NCBI GenBank assembly: GCA_014529385.2
Contig: CM043952.1
Coordinates: 70,501,299 to 70,565,298 of the forward strand
Reading direction: 5' to 3'
Source of the DNA: Adiantum capillus-veneris
Lineage: Eukaryota > Streptophyta > Polypodiopsida > Polypodiales > Pteridaceae
Length of the DNA: 64,000 nt
Every line of letters starts with the position of its first letter. Position 1 is the first letter of the stretch. The notes beneath the pieces were generated by a model. The model was not told the DNA's origin. It was given only the letters and a program-made list of their open reading frames with translations, and made no database searches. The position numbers and the translations under genes were made by a program. Positions 23,213 through 33,949 of this stretch are shown in pieces.

Positions 23213-23216
23213 AATA

Positions 23217-23445
23217 TTTTTGAAATTAGGGTTGCAAGAAAACACACATAGCTTGGAGAAGACGCAGGAAGCTCAAGGCACACAATAAAGAGTGTATTAC
23301 TTAGTGTGCAATGGAAAGATAAGTTAGCCCTAGAGTGATGGGTGTATATACAATGCACGGGGGAAAAAAACTCCTAGTGAGGGGAAAAATGTCCCGACGG
23401 TCCTAAGTGTGTTCACACACATCACTACCACATATATATGGTAAG
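23217..23445 (-). repeat. Second tandem copy of the copia LTR
   Basis: Strong similarity to 22984-23212 over its whole length (GCAAGAAAACACACA, CTTAGTGTGCAATGG, CACACACATCACTACC), separated by four bases. A head-to-tail LTR pair like this can arise from a neighbouring solo LTR or an unequal exchange. Confidence 0.8.
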
Positions 23446-23701
23446 ATATCTTTCTAGACCTGCTCCTATTGTGCGTATCCCACGACCAATGTATTCCAAT
23501 GCTTTGCATTCATTGAAAATAGCCTAGAGCTTAGCTTGTTGTGCACATCCCGCAACCAGTGCATTCCAAAAGGAGAAATCCCAAACAGGAAGCTCCTCAA
23601 GAGCTTTTTGTGCTTTCTCAAGTGCACCACATTCGGCATACATATCGACCAAGGCATTGCCAAGCACGACATATTTTTTTTATCAATAGCCTGTGACTAA
23701 C
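23446..23701 (-). pseudogene. PPR repeat remnant, distal piece
   Basis: Minus-strand frames give broken PPR phrases such as AMPWSICMPNVVHLRKHKKL, the decayed form of ALVDMYAECGALEKAQK, plus WNALVAG-like stretches. The segment is cut at 23706 by the second gypsy element and the PPR-derived sequence resumes at 33613. Confidence 0.65.
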
Positions 23702-23706
23702 AATAT

Positions 23707-25204
23707 TGATGCATGGTTTTTAGGACCCCTTCTGAAGATGCAATAAAGGCACAGTCAGTTGTTGGGGAGATGAGGATACTCTAGTCCAAGGGATCTCGAA
23801 AGAGAAGAAAAATCTACTTCACAAGCACCAAAGAGTAAAAAGTGCCATGGACAGAAGATACGTGGGAACGAGCTCTTATGCATGCCTACAACCTATATCT
23901 TACAGAATAGCCCATTCTAGGTGTGAATTTCTAGTAAAATTTACACGAGGATGTTTGTGTGGACTCACAGCACAGCATAATCCGTTTTCACTTTTTTACC
24001 GACAGTAAATATTTTTTACCTACAGTAAATATTTTTCACCTACATGGTAAATACAAATCCCTTTTTACCTACAGTAACTTTTTTTACCCATGGTAAATAT
24101 TTTTTACTGCACCATAAGTATTTGGTAGGTAACAATTCACTGTTACTAGAAGCAGTGATTGGGCATCAACAATGTAGTTACAGGAGGAGAAAAGGGGAAA
24201 ATCTTATGGTAAAGGTGAGTCAACAGGGATAAAGACTTTTGAGTTGAAAAGAGACATGCTGATTTTTTCAAAGAACACATGTCAAAAGAAGCCATGGTTG
24301 AGGATTTTTTGAGAATTTGATATTCAAGAGGACCCAGTTGCCACCTCCCCCCCGCAGGTCCCCCCCTGACATGTGCAGAACCTCCAGTTTCAACAGCCAC
24401 CTTACCTGCTCTTAAATGCTGGTCAAGGCCTTATCCCCATGTGTCACAATAAAAAAAATCAGCATTTACCCTCCCCTCTCACATCACTCTAGAGAATATC
24501 TTGATGGTGACATATCAGGTGACCTCAATCTGTTGACCACTCTAAGCAAAAAGTAACCCCAATCAGCGGATTTAAGCATGTTTATCCCTAATCCTAAACC
24601 CTCTCAGAAACCTATATAAGGAGGCCTTCTCTCACTCAAAACGGACACTTCACCCACTTCACCAAGCAACGAAGCTATGGCGACATTACTCACAACGAGG
24701 AGCTATGGATGGAGCTCTACTCTCTCTCCCTCTAGTATGCTACATTACTAGCCCTAAAACCTAAATAAGGAGTCTTCTCTCATGCTCCATGGCCACCATC
24801 CTCGCCATCATTCTCTAAGGTATTGATGTGTTGCTAGTAGGATCATACCTACTTGCTGGGTTGATTGTTTTTGACAAGGGATTATGCCATCCTTGGCTTG
24901 CTTCTCTATATCCTTGTTATGTATGATCAGATGCCGTTGTATTGTTAAGCTGATGTCTTGTGTATATATATGCTACATAAGGTCCCTAAGCTTTGTTTCT
25001 ATGTGTTTTGCCATATGTTTTGATGCCATCATAATGCCAGAAGTCTCACTTGCCTATGTGCACTATGTGTGAGGTCCCTAAACCTCTTAATTTAGGGTGG
25101 TGCCCCCTTTGTTTTGTTCTTTGCTTGTTTGCATGAGGCGTGGTTTGTGGAGTGTGCACGAGTACAGAGGCCACCCGATTGCATTGCTCTTTTTTCCGCT
25201 ATCA
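23707..25204 (+). repeat. 5' LTR of the young gypsy element
   Basis: 1498 bp, TGATGCATGG to GCTATCA. A degenerate 20-bp tandem repeat (TTTTTACCTACAGTAAATA) lies at 23990-24115. TATATAAG at 24613-24620 is the likely TATA box. It differs from the 3' LTR by a few substitutions and by one fewer repeat unit. Confidence 0.95.
24613..24620 (+). promoter_or_regulatory. TATA box in the young gypsy LTR
   Basis: TATATAAG followed by GAGGCC, in a GC-balanced context, conserved in the 3' LTR (33016-33023). Transcription would start about 30 bp downstream. Inference from the motif. Confidence 0.6.
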
Positions 25205-25222
25205 TTTTGGTGCCCCCACGGA
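25205..25222 (+). promoter_or_regulatory. Primer-binding site of the young gypsy element
   Basis: TTTTGGTGCCCCCACGG lies directly after the LTR terminus GCTATCA. The TGG start is usual for a tRNA 3'-CCA partner; I cannot assign the tRNA. Confidence 0.6.
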
Positions 25223-25276
25223 GGAGGGCTACACAGACCTTCAGTCCACAAGCAATGAAGATGTGCAAACTACAAC

Positions 25277-25462
25277 ATGGACGATTGGCGTGAGGAGTTT
25301 GCAAATTGGAGAACAGAAGAGGAGGAGGCTTTAGAGGCCTTAACAAATTTCATCGAGGTCTTGTTACCAGGTTGGAGTGTCATTGAAATTCAAGAAGTAA
25401 GTTCTTCTACATGCCTTGTTTGTGATCGTCGCCAACGAAGGAGAGTGAGAAGAAGAGCTTGA
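25277..25462 (+). CDS. Small acidic 5' ORF, young gypsy element
   Basis: ATG-started 61-codon frame (MDDWREEFANWRTEEEEALE). The sequence GAAGTAAGTT at about 25395 could be a splice donor joining it to later frames. No family recognised. Confidence 0.35.
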   Translation: MDDWREEFANWRTEEEEALEALTNFIEVLLPGWSVIEIQEVSSSTCLVCDRRQRRRVRRRA

Positions 25463-25711
25463 TATACCTCTCCTCTCAACCTATGAGTGCTCCAGAAACC
25501 TCCAACGCACACGAGCTTGAAATATTCTACATCAACATACACGAAGGTACTGTGACACACATTAAGGGAAGAGAAAGCATCACCAGACCTCTCTTTCTTG
25601 AGGAGCCGACTAAGAGGAGGAAGATCACCTCTACACCTAGGTGGCCCAAGGCCGCAGCACGTGCTCAAGCGTAAGGTAACATTTGGCTTAATTTCATTAA
25701 TAAGGGATTAC

Positions 25712-26245
25712 ATGACCACTACAGGAAAGAAAAAGGCTAGTGAGCAACCAACTTCAACCTCCAAATTGCAACCACGACTCTCACCCCTAAATCCTCCTGA
25801 AGCAAAGAGGCGAAGGCTTGCCTACAAGATTGCCGCCCGTCTGCGAGTGCTCCCAGTGCACTTTGTGAATCCAGACACCACCAATCCCAAGCCAACCTCC
25901 TGTCCACGTGAAGATCACTTTGGATATTGTCCAAAGTGCTTTGGAGACCAGGTGAAAAGCCTCCCCGCCCTACCTTTGCTGCTAATTTTCAAGAAGTTAT
26001 CTCAATCTAAGGAAACTACCTTAGTTGATGATGTGCTGCACATTAATGGTGTCACTTTCATTCGTCATGCTGATTATGGTAGTAGCATCCAATTGTTGCT
26101 TGCTAAAAGGCTCAGCATTGTACAAAGTGTTGCCATCACGCCTTACGTCTTCACAGATGCATCAGGAAGAGTCGAAGTGATCCGAGGTGCTGACCTTCTG
26201 TGGCTGATCAGGCTCATTGGTCCCAAGGTGGTGCAACTAAGCTAG
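25712..26245 (+). CDS. Unknown ORF before gag, young gypsy element
   Basis: From the first ATG the frame is 177 codons (MTTTGKKKASEQPTSTSK). It has a basic N-terminus, then a Cys-containing stretch (HFGYCPKCFGD), then a hydrophobic beta-looking C-terminus. No family recognised. It lies between the primer site and gag, where gypsy elements normally have little coding sequence, and it is intact. Confidence 0.5.
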   Translation: MTTTGKKKASEQPTSTSKLQPRLSPLNPPEAKRRRLAYKIAARLRVLPVHFVNPDTTNPKPTSCPREDHFGYCPKCFGDQVKSLPALPLLLIFKKLSQSKETTLVDDVLHINGVTFIRHADYGSSIQLLLAKRLSIVQSVAITPYVFTDASGRVEVIRGADLLWLIRLIGPKVVQLS

Positions 26246-26263
26246 GCTCTTGTGTGTAAGTAT

Positions 26264-26489
26264 GGATGCCAATAATGAGAATGATGATCCCCGCATGTTT
26301 CCTTTCCATTTTGTGCGTCATATCCGTGTGAATATTTGTATTGATAGAAAAATCTTTTATCAGCAAAGAATAGCCCTGTTGTTTGGAGCCGAGAGACTTG
26401 GGGAAATCTTGCGCTCTCCTCATCCTGTCATTCTACCCTTACTAGACTATTACCATTCCTTTGATGTGTCGGTCTTCATCCTATTTTGA
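26264..26489 (+). CDS. Small ORF before gag, young gypsy element
   Basis: MDANNENDDPRMFPFHFVRH opens a 75-codon frame, intact and in the same element. Unrecognised. It could be the C-terminal part of the preceding ORF after a frameshift or splice, since the gap is only 18 bases. Confidence 0.4.
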
Positions 26490-26580
26490 GCTAAGTTGTG
26501 CTAAAGCTCCAAATTGTAATTACCATACTCTATTTTAAAATAAATTGGAGCTGTTTGTGTAATTGTTTACTCTCTCACTT

Positions 26581-27597
26581 ATGGCCTTCCCTAACTTTTA
26601 TGGTAAGCCTGGGGAGGTTGCTCCAGACTTTTTGGATAATTTGGAAATGGCCTTTCTGGTATCGGGAAGGGATGACGAAGCTACTAAGTTAAGGGCCTTT
26701 CCTTTGGTCTTGAGGGAAGGTGCAAAATTATGGTATCAAACTTTGGCACCTGAAGAAAGAAGAGACTGGGAGTCCTTAAAGATGGCCTTCATCGAAGAAT
26801 TTTGCCGCCATGAGCCTCCAGAGGAGATATGGAGACAACTCTTAGAGCTACGCCAAACATCACCCAATGACTATAGAAGCTATGAAGGAAATTTTTCCAA
26901 CCTGTGGGAGAAATGGCGTGCATCACTAGGTGAAGGAGAAAGGGCGCCAGAATGCCTAAAGAAGGACTGTTTCCTGGCAGGGCTTTACCCCATCCTTCAA
27001 GAAAAGGTAAAAGGTAAATTCCCAGATACCTTTGATAAAGCTATGACTTATGCAAGGGAGAAGGATAGGAAGTTAAAATTCCAAGCTCAACTACAAGGGG
27101 GAATGGAGCCTCCACCGCTAGCTCAACCTACGGCAAGGGTAGTAGCAGGGACAGGAGCAACATGCCAAGAGTCCTCTCAACAAGAATTACTTCAACAAAT
27201 CACCAATCAACTAGAGAGCATGTCCATCAATCTGGTTCAAGGTGTAAGGGCTCCCCAGCCAGGAAATGAACGAAATAGACAAGAAGGACAAAGGAAAGCA
27301 CGTGAGTACATTTGCTACAACTGTGGAGAGGTAGGTCACGGCATGTATTATTGCCCCCATCCACGACGCTATCAAGGAAATGGTAATCAAAGACGGACTC
27401 CTCGCCAGCAAGTCACTCCTCCTCGAGCTAGGCCACTAAATGGACAAAATGCACACGTGGCTCCACCAATCCAAATATTGAGACCCCCTCCTCCACCACC
27501 ACAAGCACCAGCAAAGATCCCTCCACTACCATCGGGAGGGGAGGACAGGGCTGTTTCTCTCATAAGTCTTGACAATGGTAAGGATAAAGGGAAATAA
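26581..27597 (+). CDS. gag polyprotein, young gypsy element
   Basis: I start at ATG 26581 (MAFPNFYGKPGEVAPDFLDN), where gag homology begins. The capsid region has REGAKLWYQTLAPEERRDWE and FIEEFCR, the gypsy retrotrans_gag pattern. At about residue 247 a CCHC knuckle reads CYNCGEVGHGMYYCP (C-x2-C-x4-H-x4-C), for RNA packaging. The C-terminus is Pro-rich. It ends in TAA at 27595-27597. Pol opens in the same frame two codons later, so a stop-codon readthrough or reinitiation could make gag-pol. Intact. Confidence 0.9.
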   Translation: MAFPNFYGKPGEVAPDFLDNLEMAFLVSGRDDEATKLRAFPLVLREGAKLWYQTLAPEERRDWESLKMAFIEEFCRHEPPEEIWRQLLELRQTSPNDYRSYEGNFSNLWEKWRASLGEGERAPECLKKDCFLAGLYPILQEKVKGKFPDTFDKAMTYAREKDRKLKFQAQLQGGMEPPPLAQPTARVVAGTGATCQESSQQELLQQITNQLESMSINLVQGVRAPQPGNERNRQEGQRKAREYICYNCGEVGHGMYYCPHPRRYQGNGNQRRTPRQQVTPPRARPLNGQNAHVAPPIQILRPPPPPPQAPAKIPPLPSGGEDRAVSLISLDNGKDKGK

Positions 27598-27600
27598 AAA

Positions 27601-30600
27601 ATGGAGGAAGCTGTTGCCATGCCAATAAAGAGAGTTATGAGACAAAGAACTGATGAAATGGAAGCTTCAGAGCCGGATAAAGGGAATGAGGGTTCCTCCC
27701 AAGTGATAGGAGACAAGAAAAGGAAGAGTAGGTCAAGGAGGCACATAGGAGTAGAAGACTTTCCACTTGGGGTAGGATCCATACCTTACGACCTGGTAGC
27801 AGATGTGAGTAAGCAAGGACCAAAGATTTCATGGCAGCAACTCCTCCACCTTTCCCCAAAGATGCGTAGAACCTGGTCTAAGATGGTCAGCACCAGGAGG
27901 GCTAAGGCAAAGTCAGTTGGGTCTATTAGTGCAAGAGGCATGAAGGATATCGTGCCAGTCATTGATGTAGAGATTAAGAGACAGCGAGTCTCCAATGTGT
28001 ACGTAGATGGTGGAACCGAGATTTGTGTTATGACAGAGAGATTAATGCACAGGTTGGGTTTGGAAGTAAACGAGCAAACTTCCTTACAAGCTAAGATGGA
28101 AAATAATGTAAGGGTGGCTTGTGTGGGAAAGGTTAATGGAGTGAAGGTTTCAGCTTTTGGTGTTGCAATCTCAATTGATGCTTATGTGATCCCAACTAAG
28201 GGGGAGGGCTATCCGCTAATCCTTGGAAGACCTTGGCTTATGGCTATGAAAGCTAGGCAAGATTGGGAGACAGGTTCCCTTGAGTTGCGACCAAATCATA
28301 AGGTAGGTGGCAAGCAACAAAAAATTGTGTATAACATGAAGCAGGGTAGACAAAAAGACCTAGAGATGGAGACTTCTATGGATGAATGGAGCACAAGCAG
28401 CTGCTCTTCATCTAAGGATCAGTCATCTGAGGAGGATGCTAGCTCTTTGGAAGTCATGGGTATAATACTGCGAAACCCAGAAGGAGAAGGTGGTCAAGAC
28501 TCTCTAAACAAGGAAGAAGCCACAGGCTTAGAGGAGATGCTAGCTAAGGACCTACTAGAAGAAGAGAGAGAACCCTATTTGCAGGTACTAAAGAAGCATG
28601 CTGGCCTCTTTATAACTGATTACAAGCACATTATAGGAGTGACGGTAACCCAACACCATATCCAATTAAAGGAAGGTGCCAAACCAGTGGTGCAAAGGCT
28701 AAGGAGATTGGGGCTAGTGCAACAAGATGCACTCTTAAAAGAAGTAAAAAGATTACTCAAGGCAGGATTTATCTACCCAGTGGAAGATTCTGAGTGGGTG
28801 TCTCCAGTTGTGGTAGCACCAAAGAAAACTGGGAAGTGGAGGGTATGTGTGGATTACAAGCCTCTAAACGCAGCCACAAAAAGGGACCATTTTCCTTTGC
28901 CTTTTCAAGATGAAATACTAAATGAAGTGGCTGGTCATGAAAGGTACACAGTGTGTGATGGGTACTCAGGCTACTTCCAAATTAGAATTGCAGATGAAGA
29001 CCAAAGAAAGACTACCTTCATAACACCTTGGGGGTGTTTTGCTTATAGAGTTATGCCTTTTGGTTTAACTAAGGTCCCAGCTACTTTCCAGAGGTTTATG
29101 AACTTGGTGTTTCAACCTTACTTTGGTAAGTCCATACGAGTCTTCATTGATGATTTTTGCATTTACAGCTCTAGGGAAGTACATCTATCCAAGGTTGATG
29201 AAGGTTTCACCCGTCTGGCCCAATTGGGTGGGCAATTGAATAAAGACAAGTGCCACATAGGTGAGAGCAAGGTCACTCTACTAGGCCATGTTGTGTCTCA
29301 AGATGGTATTGAGGCTGACCCTGAAAAGGTAAAGACATTGTTAGCTTTACCTACTCCTTCAAACGTGAAGCAACTAGTCTCCTTCATTCAAAAGATTCGC
29401 TACATGGGACGATTCATACATCTCCTTTCTCAGGCAATCTATCCTTTGCAGCAGCTCACTAAACACACTACATTGACATGGAGTGAGGAGGGTGAAAGGT
29501 GCTTTCAAGAAGTTAAAACCATTTTGAGCTCATTGCCTGTCGTCCTACAACCCACATGGGGTGAATTATTCTATGTAAATCCTAGTGTAGGTCCAGAAGC
29601 TCTAGGAGTTGTCTTGATGCAAAAAGACCCAAAGACATCTCTCATGAGACCAGTCTACTTCTCTAGTAGAGTGATGACAGCTGCTGAAAAGGGTTTCAGC
29701 GCAACTGAGCAATTGGTGCTAGCTCTTAAGTTTGCAGTGGAGAAGTTTCGGGATTACTTACTTCCGAGACAATTTGTGGTGATCACAACTGAGGAGGTTT
29801 TTCCATATGCCCTACAACACATGGAATTGTCTCAAAGAATAGCAAAGTGGGTGGTGCAGCTTCAAGAGTTTGACTACACACTACAGGTAGAGGATTCCAC
29901 CCGTGCTTGTTTGGCAGATGTCCTCACACAAAGGTGTTATGAGAAGGCCAAGAAAGAGGCACCTAGTAAGGTACCGCCTATCCCGGAGCCTGAAGTTCTA
30001 CTGGGAGCACACAGTCTGTATTTTGATGGGGCTTACAAGAGGACAAAAGACAAGGCATCAGCAGGCATAGTAATATTATGTCTAGAGAAGGAGAAGATCT
30101 TTGCAAAAGAGTTTCATCTAAAAGAGGTTCATTCTAACAATGAGGCAGAGTTCCATGCCCTTGTTTTAGGGTTGCAATGTTGTCTTTCTCAGGGCATCAC
30201 AAAGCTAAATGTTTTTGGTGACTCCATGTTGATTGTTAAGCAAATGGTTGTTGTATGGGCCTGTAAAAATGACAAATTGTCTGTTAAGATGAGGGAAGCA
30301 AAGGCCTTGTTGAAAGGTTTTAAAGAAGTTCGAGTGCACTTTGTACCTAGAGATCAAAATCGAGAAGCAGATGCCTTAGCAGGTGAAGAACTACAAACTC
30401 TCATAGTAGGTGCTATCCTTGTGAAAAGTCCTTTATACCAGGGAAAGGAGGAGCTGCATGATTTACTTTACTTTCTTGAGCATTGTGAAGCACCCTCTGG
30501 TATGAGTAAAAGTGAACGTAGGTGGTTGGCAAAAAAGGCTACCAGCTATAGCTTAGTGAATGAGGACTTGTATTGTAGAGGGAAAGATGTTGTCTTAAGG

Positions 30601-30804
30601 AGAGTTCCTGCATCCCAAGAGATAAAGGATATTTTGTTTAATTTTCATGAAGGTGTGTGTGGTGGCCACTTTGCACAAGAGATTACTAGCAGAAAGATTT
30701 TACAAGCAGGGTTCACGTGGCCAAGCCTCCATCGAGATGTACAACATTGGTGCCGCACATGTGAGGTTTTGCCAAAAAGCTGGACCAAGGCGTCTTACCC
30801 ATGA
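27601..30804 (+). pseudogene. pol: protease, RT and two RNase H domains, frameshifted end
   Basis: A 1067-codon frame. Protease about residues 125-215: NVYVDGGTEICVMTERLM (DGG in place of DSG) and LILGRPWLMAM. RT about 390-560: SPVVVAPKKTGKWRVCVDYK, YRVMPFGLTKVPATFQRF and FIDDFCIYS (the two catalytic Asp present). First RNase H about 650-730 has lost its first Asp (YVNPSVGPEALG). A second RNase H at about 805-930 keeps all four acids (YFDGAYK, NNEAEFHAL, FGDSML, NREADAL). The H2C2 unit begins at HEGVCGGHF, but one extra T near 30764 (GTTTTGCC) shifts the frame before the second CxxC. Integrase continues in the next feature. Confidence 0.93.
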
Positions 30805-31777
30805 AAATCAGCATCCAATCAAAACCTATGGGCCATTTGAAAAATGGGGGATAGATGCAATAGGGCCACTACCTTGCACTCAATCAGAGAAGGAATACAT
30901 CATTATGGGGGTGGAGTACATGACCAGATGGGCAGAAGCTCGTCCCACAAAGCGCATCAGAGCCAAGGACATGAGTGATTTCATTTTTGAATGCCTTTGT
31001 TGTTTTTTTGGCACACCTTTGGAGATTCTCTCGGATAGGGGACCGGGATTTCGAGCTGATTTAGTCGGGCAATTGATGAGCAAGTTAAAAATCAAGCGCA
31101 GGCACTCTACACCATACTACCCTCAGTGCAATGGTCTTGTGGAAAAGGTAAATGGTCTTATATGTAAAATCATCACTAAGCAAGTGCATTTACATCCTAA
31201 GGCATGGGACAAACACCTAGATGCAGCACTTTGGGCCTACAGAACATCCTTTAAAACATCCTTGGGGTATACACCTTTTCACGTGGTTTACGGGCAAGAG
31301 GCACTATTGCCTATAGAAGTGGAGCTAGCAAGCCTCCGAGTTCTAAACGCACATCAAGAGGATAGTCAAGAGAAGCAGGTGGAAGGAAGAATCATCGATT
31401 TGGAGAGGTTAGGGCTAGATCGAGAGTCAGCAGTGAAGTACTATGCAGCCCAGGCAGAGAAGAAACGAAAGAAGTTCAATCGCAACCTTGTCAAGAAAGG
31501 TATCAAGGGAGGTTCTTTAGTGCTCAGATACGACAATCGCTTTGATCGCAGGAAGGATGGTAAGTTCTTGCTTAAGTGGGAAGGCCCTTTTGTAGTGATA
31601 CAGAGGTTCTCAAATGGTAGTTACCAACTAGGTGACCTAGATGGTAAGGTACATCAGACCCCGGTGAATGGTTGGCGATTTAAGGCCTACCAATGTCGTC
31701 TTTCACAGCCATATGCTGGTGAAATCAATGCTAAGGATGGTTCAGAGGAGAGCTCATCATATTCGAGCTCCAACTAA
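30765..31777 (+). pseudogene. pol: integrase and GPY-like end, downstream of frameshift
   Basis: The reading resumes as FCQKAGPRRLTHENQHPI. The integrase core shows KWGIDAIGPLP (first Asp), LSDRGPGFRADL (second Asp) and YYPQCNGLVEKVNGL (Glu). WEGPFVVIQRFSNGSYQL and TPVNGWRFKAYQCR form a GPY/F module at the end. No chromodomain is visible. Apart from the upstream 1-base shift this part is intact, ending at TAA 31775-31777. Confidence 0.92.
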
Positions 31778-32075
31778 GGTAACAATCATGTACATAGTCG
31801 TTTCAAAAAAAAAAAAAAGAGAAGAAAAAAAGAAAAAAAGAGAATGCTACCAGTGAAAGCGGATGTTGACAATGGATGGGGTATGGCTTTCAAGGGTGTA
31901 GGAGACCAGTTGTTAGTCATGGATGGATACAATTATTCATCAGAAAGGACTAAACAGGGTGCATCAGCCAAGAACGCAGTAACATGGCAAATTCAATTGG
32001 TACCAGGTGGGTAAGTATTCAAGAGAACCCTATTGTAGCACAACCTATACTAGAGGCATCAAATACCTCTAGCTT
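31778..32075 (+). other. 3' untranslated region of the young gypsy element
   Basis: Contains an A/G tract (31806-31851, long A runs broken by G). No coding signal. Confidence 0.6.
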
Positions 32076-32090
32076 AAGGGGAGGGCTATA
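32076..32090 (+). promoter_or_regulatory. Polypurine tract of the young gypsy element
   Basis: AAGGGGAGGGCTATA directly precedes the 3' LTR start TGATGCATGG. Confidence 0.85.
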
Positions 32091-33607
32091 TGATGCATGG
32101 TTTTTAGGACCCCTTCTGAAGATGCAATAAAGGCACAATCAGTTGTTGGGGAGATGAGGATACTCTAGTCCAAGGGATCTCGAAAGAGAACAAAAATCTA
32201 CTTCACAAGCACCAAAGAGTAAAAAGTGCCATGGACAGAAGATACGTGGGAACGAGCTCTTATGCATGCCTACAACCTATATCTTACAGAATAGCCCATT
32301 CTAGGTGTGAATTTCTAGTAAAATTTACACGAGGATGTTCGTGTGGACTCACAGCACAGCATACTCCGTTTTCACTTTTTTATCGACAGTAAATATTTTT
32401 TACCACAGTAAATATTTTTCACCTACAGTAAATATTTTTCACCTACATGGTAAATACAAATCACTTTTTACCTACAGTAACTTTTTTTACCCATGGTAAA
32501 TATTTTTTACTGCACCATAAGTATTTGGTAGGTAACAATTCACTGTTACTAGAAGCAGTGATTGGGCATCAACAATGTAGTTACAGGAGGAGAAAAGGGG
32601 AAAATCTTATGGTAAAGGTGAGTCAACAGGGATAAAGACTTTTGAGTTGAAAAGAGACATGCTGATTTTTTCAAAGGACACATGTCAAAAGAAGCCATGG
32701 TTGAGGATTTTTTGAGAATTTGATATTCAAGAGGACCCAGCTGCCACCTCCCCCCCGCAGGTCCCCCCCTGACATGTGCAGAACCTCCAGTTTCAACAGC
32801 CACCTTACCTGCTCTTAAATGCTGGTCAAGGCCTTATCCCCATGTGTCACAATCAAAAAAATCAGCATTTACCCTCCCCTCTCACATCACTCTAGAGAAT
32901 ATCTTGATGGTGACATATCAGGTGACCTCAATCTGTTGACCACTCTAAGCAAAAAGTAACCCCAATCAGCGGATTTAAGCATGTTTATCCCTAATCCTAA
33001 ACCCTCTCAGAAACCTATATAAGGAGGCCTTCTCTCACTCAAAACGGACACTTCACCCACTTCACCAAGCAACGAAGCTATGGCGACATTGCTCACAACG
33101 AGGAGCTATGGATGGAGCTCTACTCTCTCTCCCTCTAGTATGCTACATTACTAGCCCTAAAACCTAAATAAGGAGTCTTCTCTCATGCTCCATGGCCACC
33201 ATCCTCGCCATCATTCTCTAAGGTATTGATGTGTTGCTAGTAGGATCATACCTACTTGCTGGGTTGATTGTTTTTGACAAGGGATTATGCCATCCTTGGC
33301 TTGCTTCTCTATATCCTTGTTATGTATGATCAGATGCCGTTGTATTGTTAAGCTGATGTCTTGTGTATATATATGCTACATAAGGTCCCTAAGATTCGTT
33401 TCTATGTGTTTTGCCATATGTTTTGATGCCATCATAATGCCAGAAGTCTCACTTGCCTATGTGCACTATGTGTGAGGTCCCTAAACCTCTTAATTTAGAG
33501 TGGTGCCCCCTTTGTTTTGTTCTTTGCTTGTTTGCATGAGGCGTGGTTTGTGGAGTGTGCACGAGTACAGAGGCCACCCGATTGCACTGCTCTTTTTCCT
33601 GCTATCA
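32091..33607 (+). repeat. 3' LTR of the young gypsy element
   Basis: 1517 bp, nearly identical to 23707-25204. It has an extra unit of the TTTTTCACCTACAGTAAATA-type repeat at about 32400-32450, which accounts for its greater length. Ends GCTATCA, then AATAT, the target duplication. Confidence 0.95.
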
Positions 33608-33612
33608 AATAT

Positions 33613-33727
33613 CATGCTGAATTTTTGTGTCCATATCGACATCTTGCATTGCAGCTCAAATGATGTATGCTTCCCTTACAGTTCCTTGCTAGCCGATGGA
33701 AGTGGCGGAGTATAGCTTGGATCACCC
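33613..33727 (-). pseudogene. PPR-derived sequence resuming after the gypsy insertion
   Basis: CATGCTGAATTTTTGTGTCC and 'catatcgacatcttgca' match the repeated phrase 'tgaatttttgtgcccatgtcatcatcttgca' found at 35.78 kb inside the PPR-derived array, so the PPR remnant left at 23701 continues here. Confidence 0.6.
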
Positions 33728-33949
33728 AGGCTCCTTAATGAGATTCAAAGTCAGCTTCAGAGCTGTATAGATGACTCAGCTAGAGAAGCACTTCAAAAAT
33801 CTATATTACAAAATGATTTGGCATCAAATATTAGATTGGCAAATTCCTTGATTCATATGCATGCGGCCTTCAAAAATCTTGGCCAAGCTAATCAATTTTC
33901 TAGAATTTTAGAAAAACCTCCTGCTTCTACCAGGGTGCCATTATTTTAG
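33728..33949 (+). pseudogene. Exon-like open fragment of unknown origin
   Basis: One plus-strand frame stays open for 73 codons with protein-like composition: RLLNEIQSQLQSCIDDSARE, then NIRLANSLIHMHAAFKNLGQ, then ILEKPPASTRVPLF and a stop. It is amphipathic and helical in look. There is no ATG at its start, and a CCCTTACAG-like acceptor lies about 50 bp upstream. It interrupts the PPR-derived sequence on the other strand. I do not recognise it; it could be a captured exon. Confidence 0.4.

Larger units (their letters stand above)
23707..33607 (+). mobile_element. Young Ty3/gypsy element with two RNase H domains
   Basis: LTRs 23707-25204 and 32091-33607 are nearly identical, and the flanks AATAT (23702-23706 and 33608-33612) are a perfect 5-bp target duplication. 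The interior has three small 5' ORFs, gag, and a long pol with PR, RT, RNase H, a second RNase H, and integrase with a GPY-like end. The second RNase H places it with the Tat-type gypsy group, known to carry an additional archaeal-like RNase H. Only a stop between gag and pol and one frameshift in pol are seen, so it is recent. It is inserted in a PPR pseudogene. Confidence 0.95.

Noticed and set aside
24146-24400. 84-codon minus frame in the young gypsy LTRs (also 32549-32803)
   Set aside because: Present in both LTRs only because the LTRs are near-identical; no motif and no start context.
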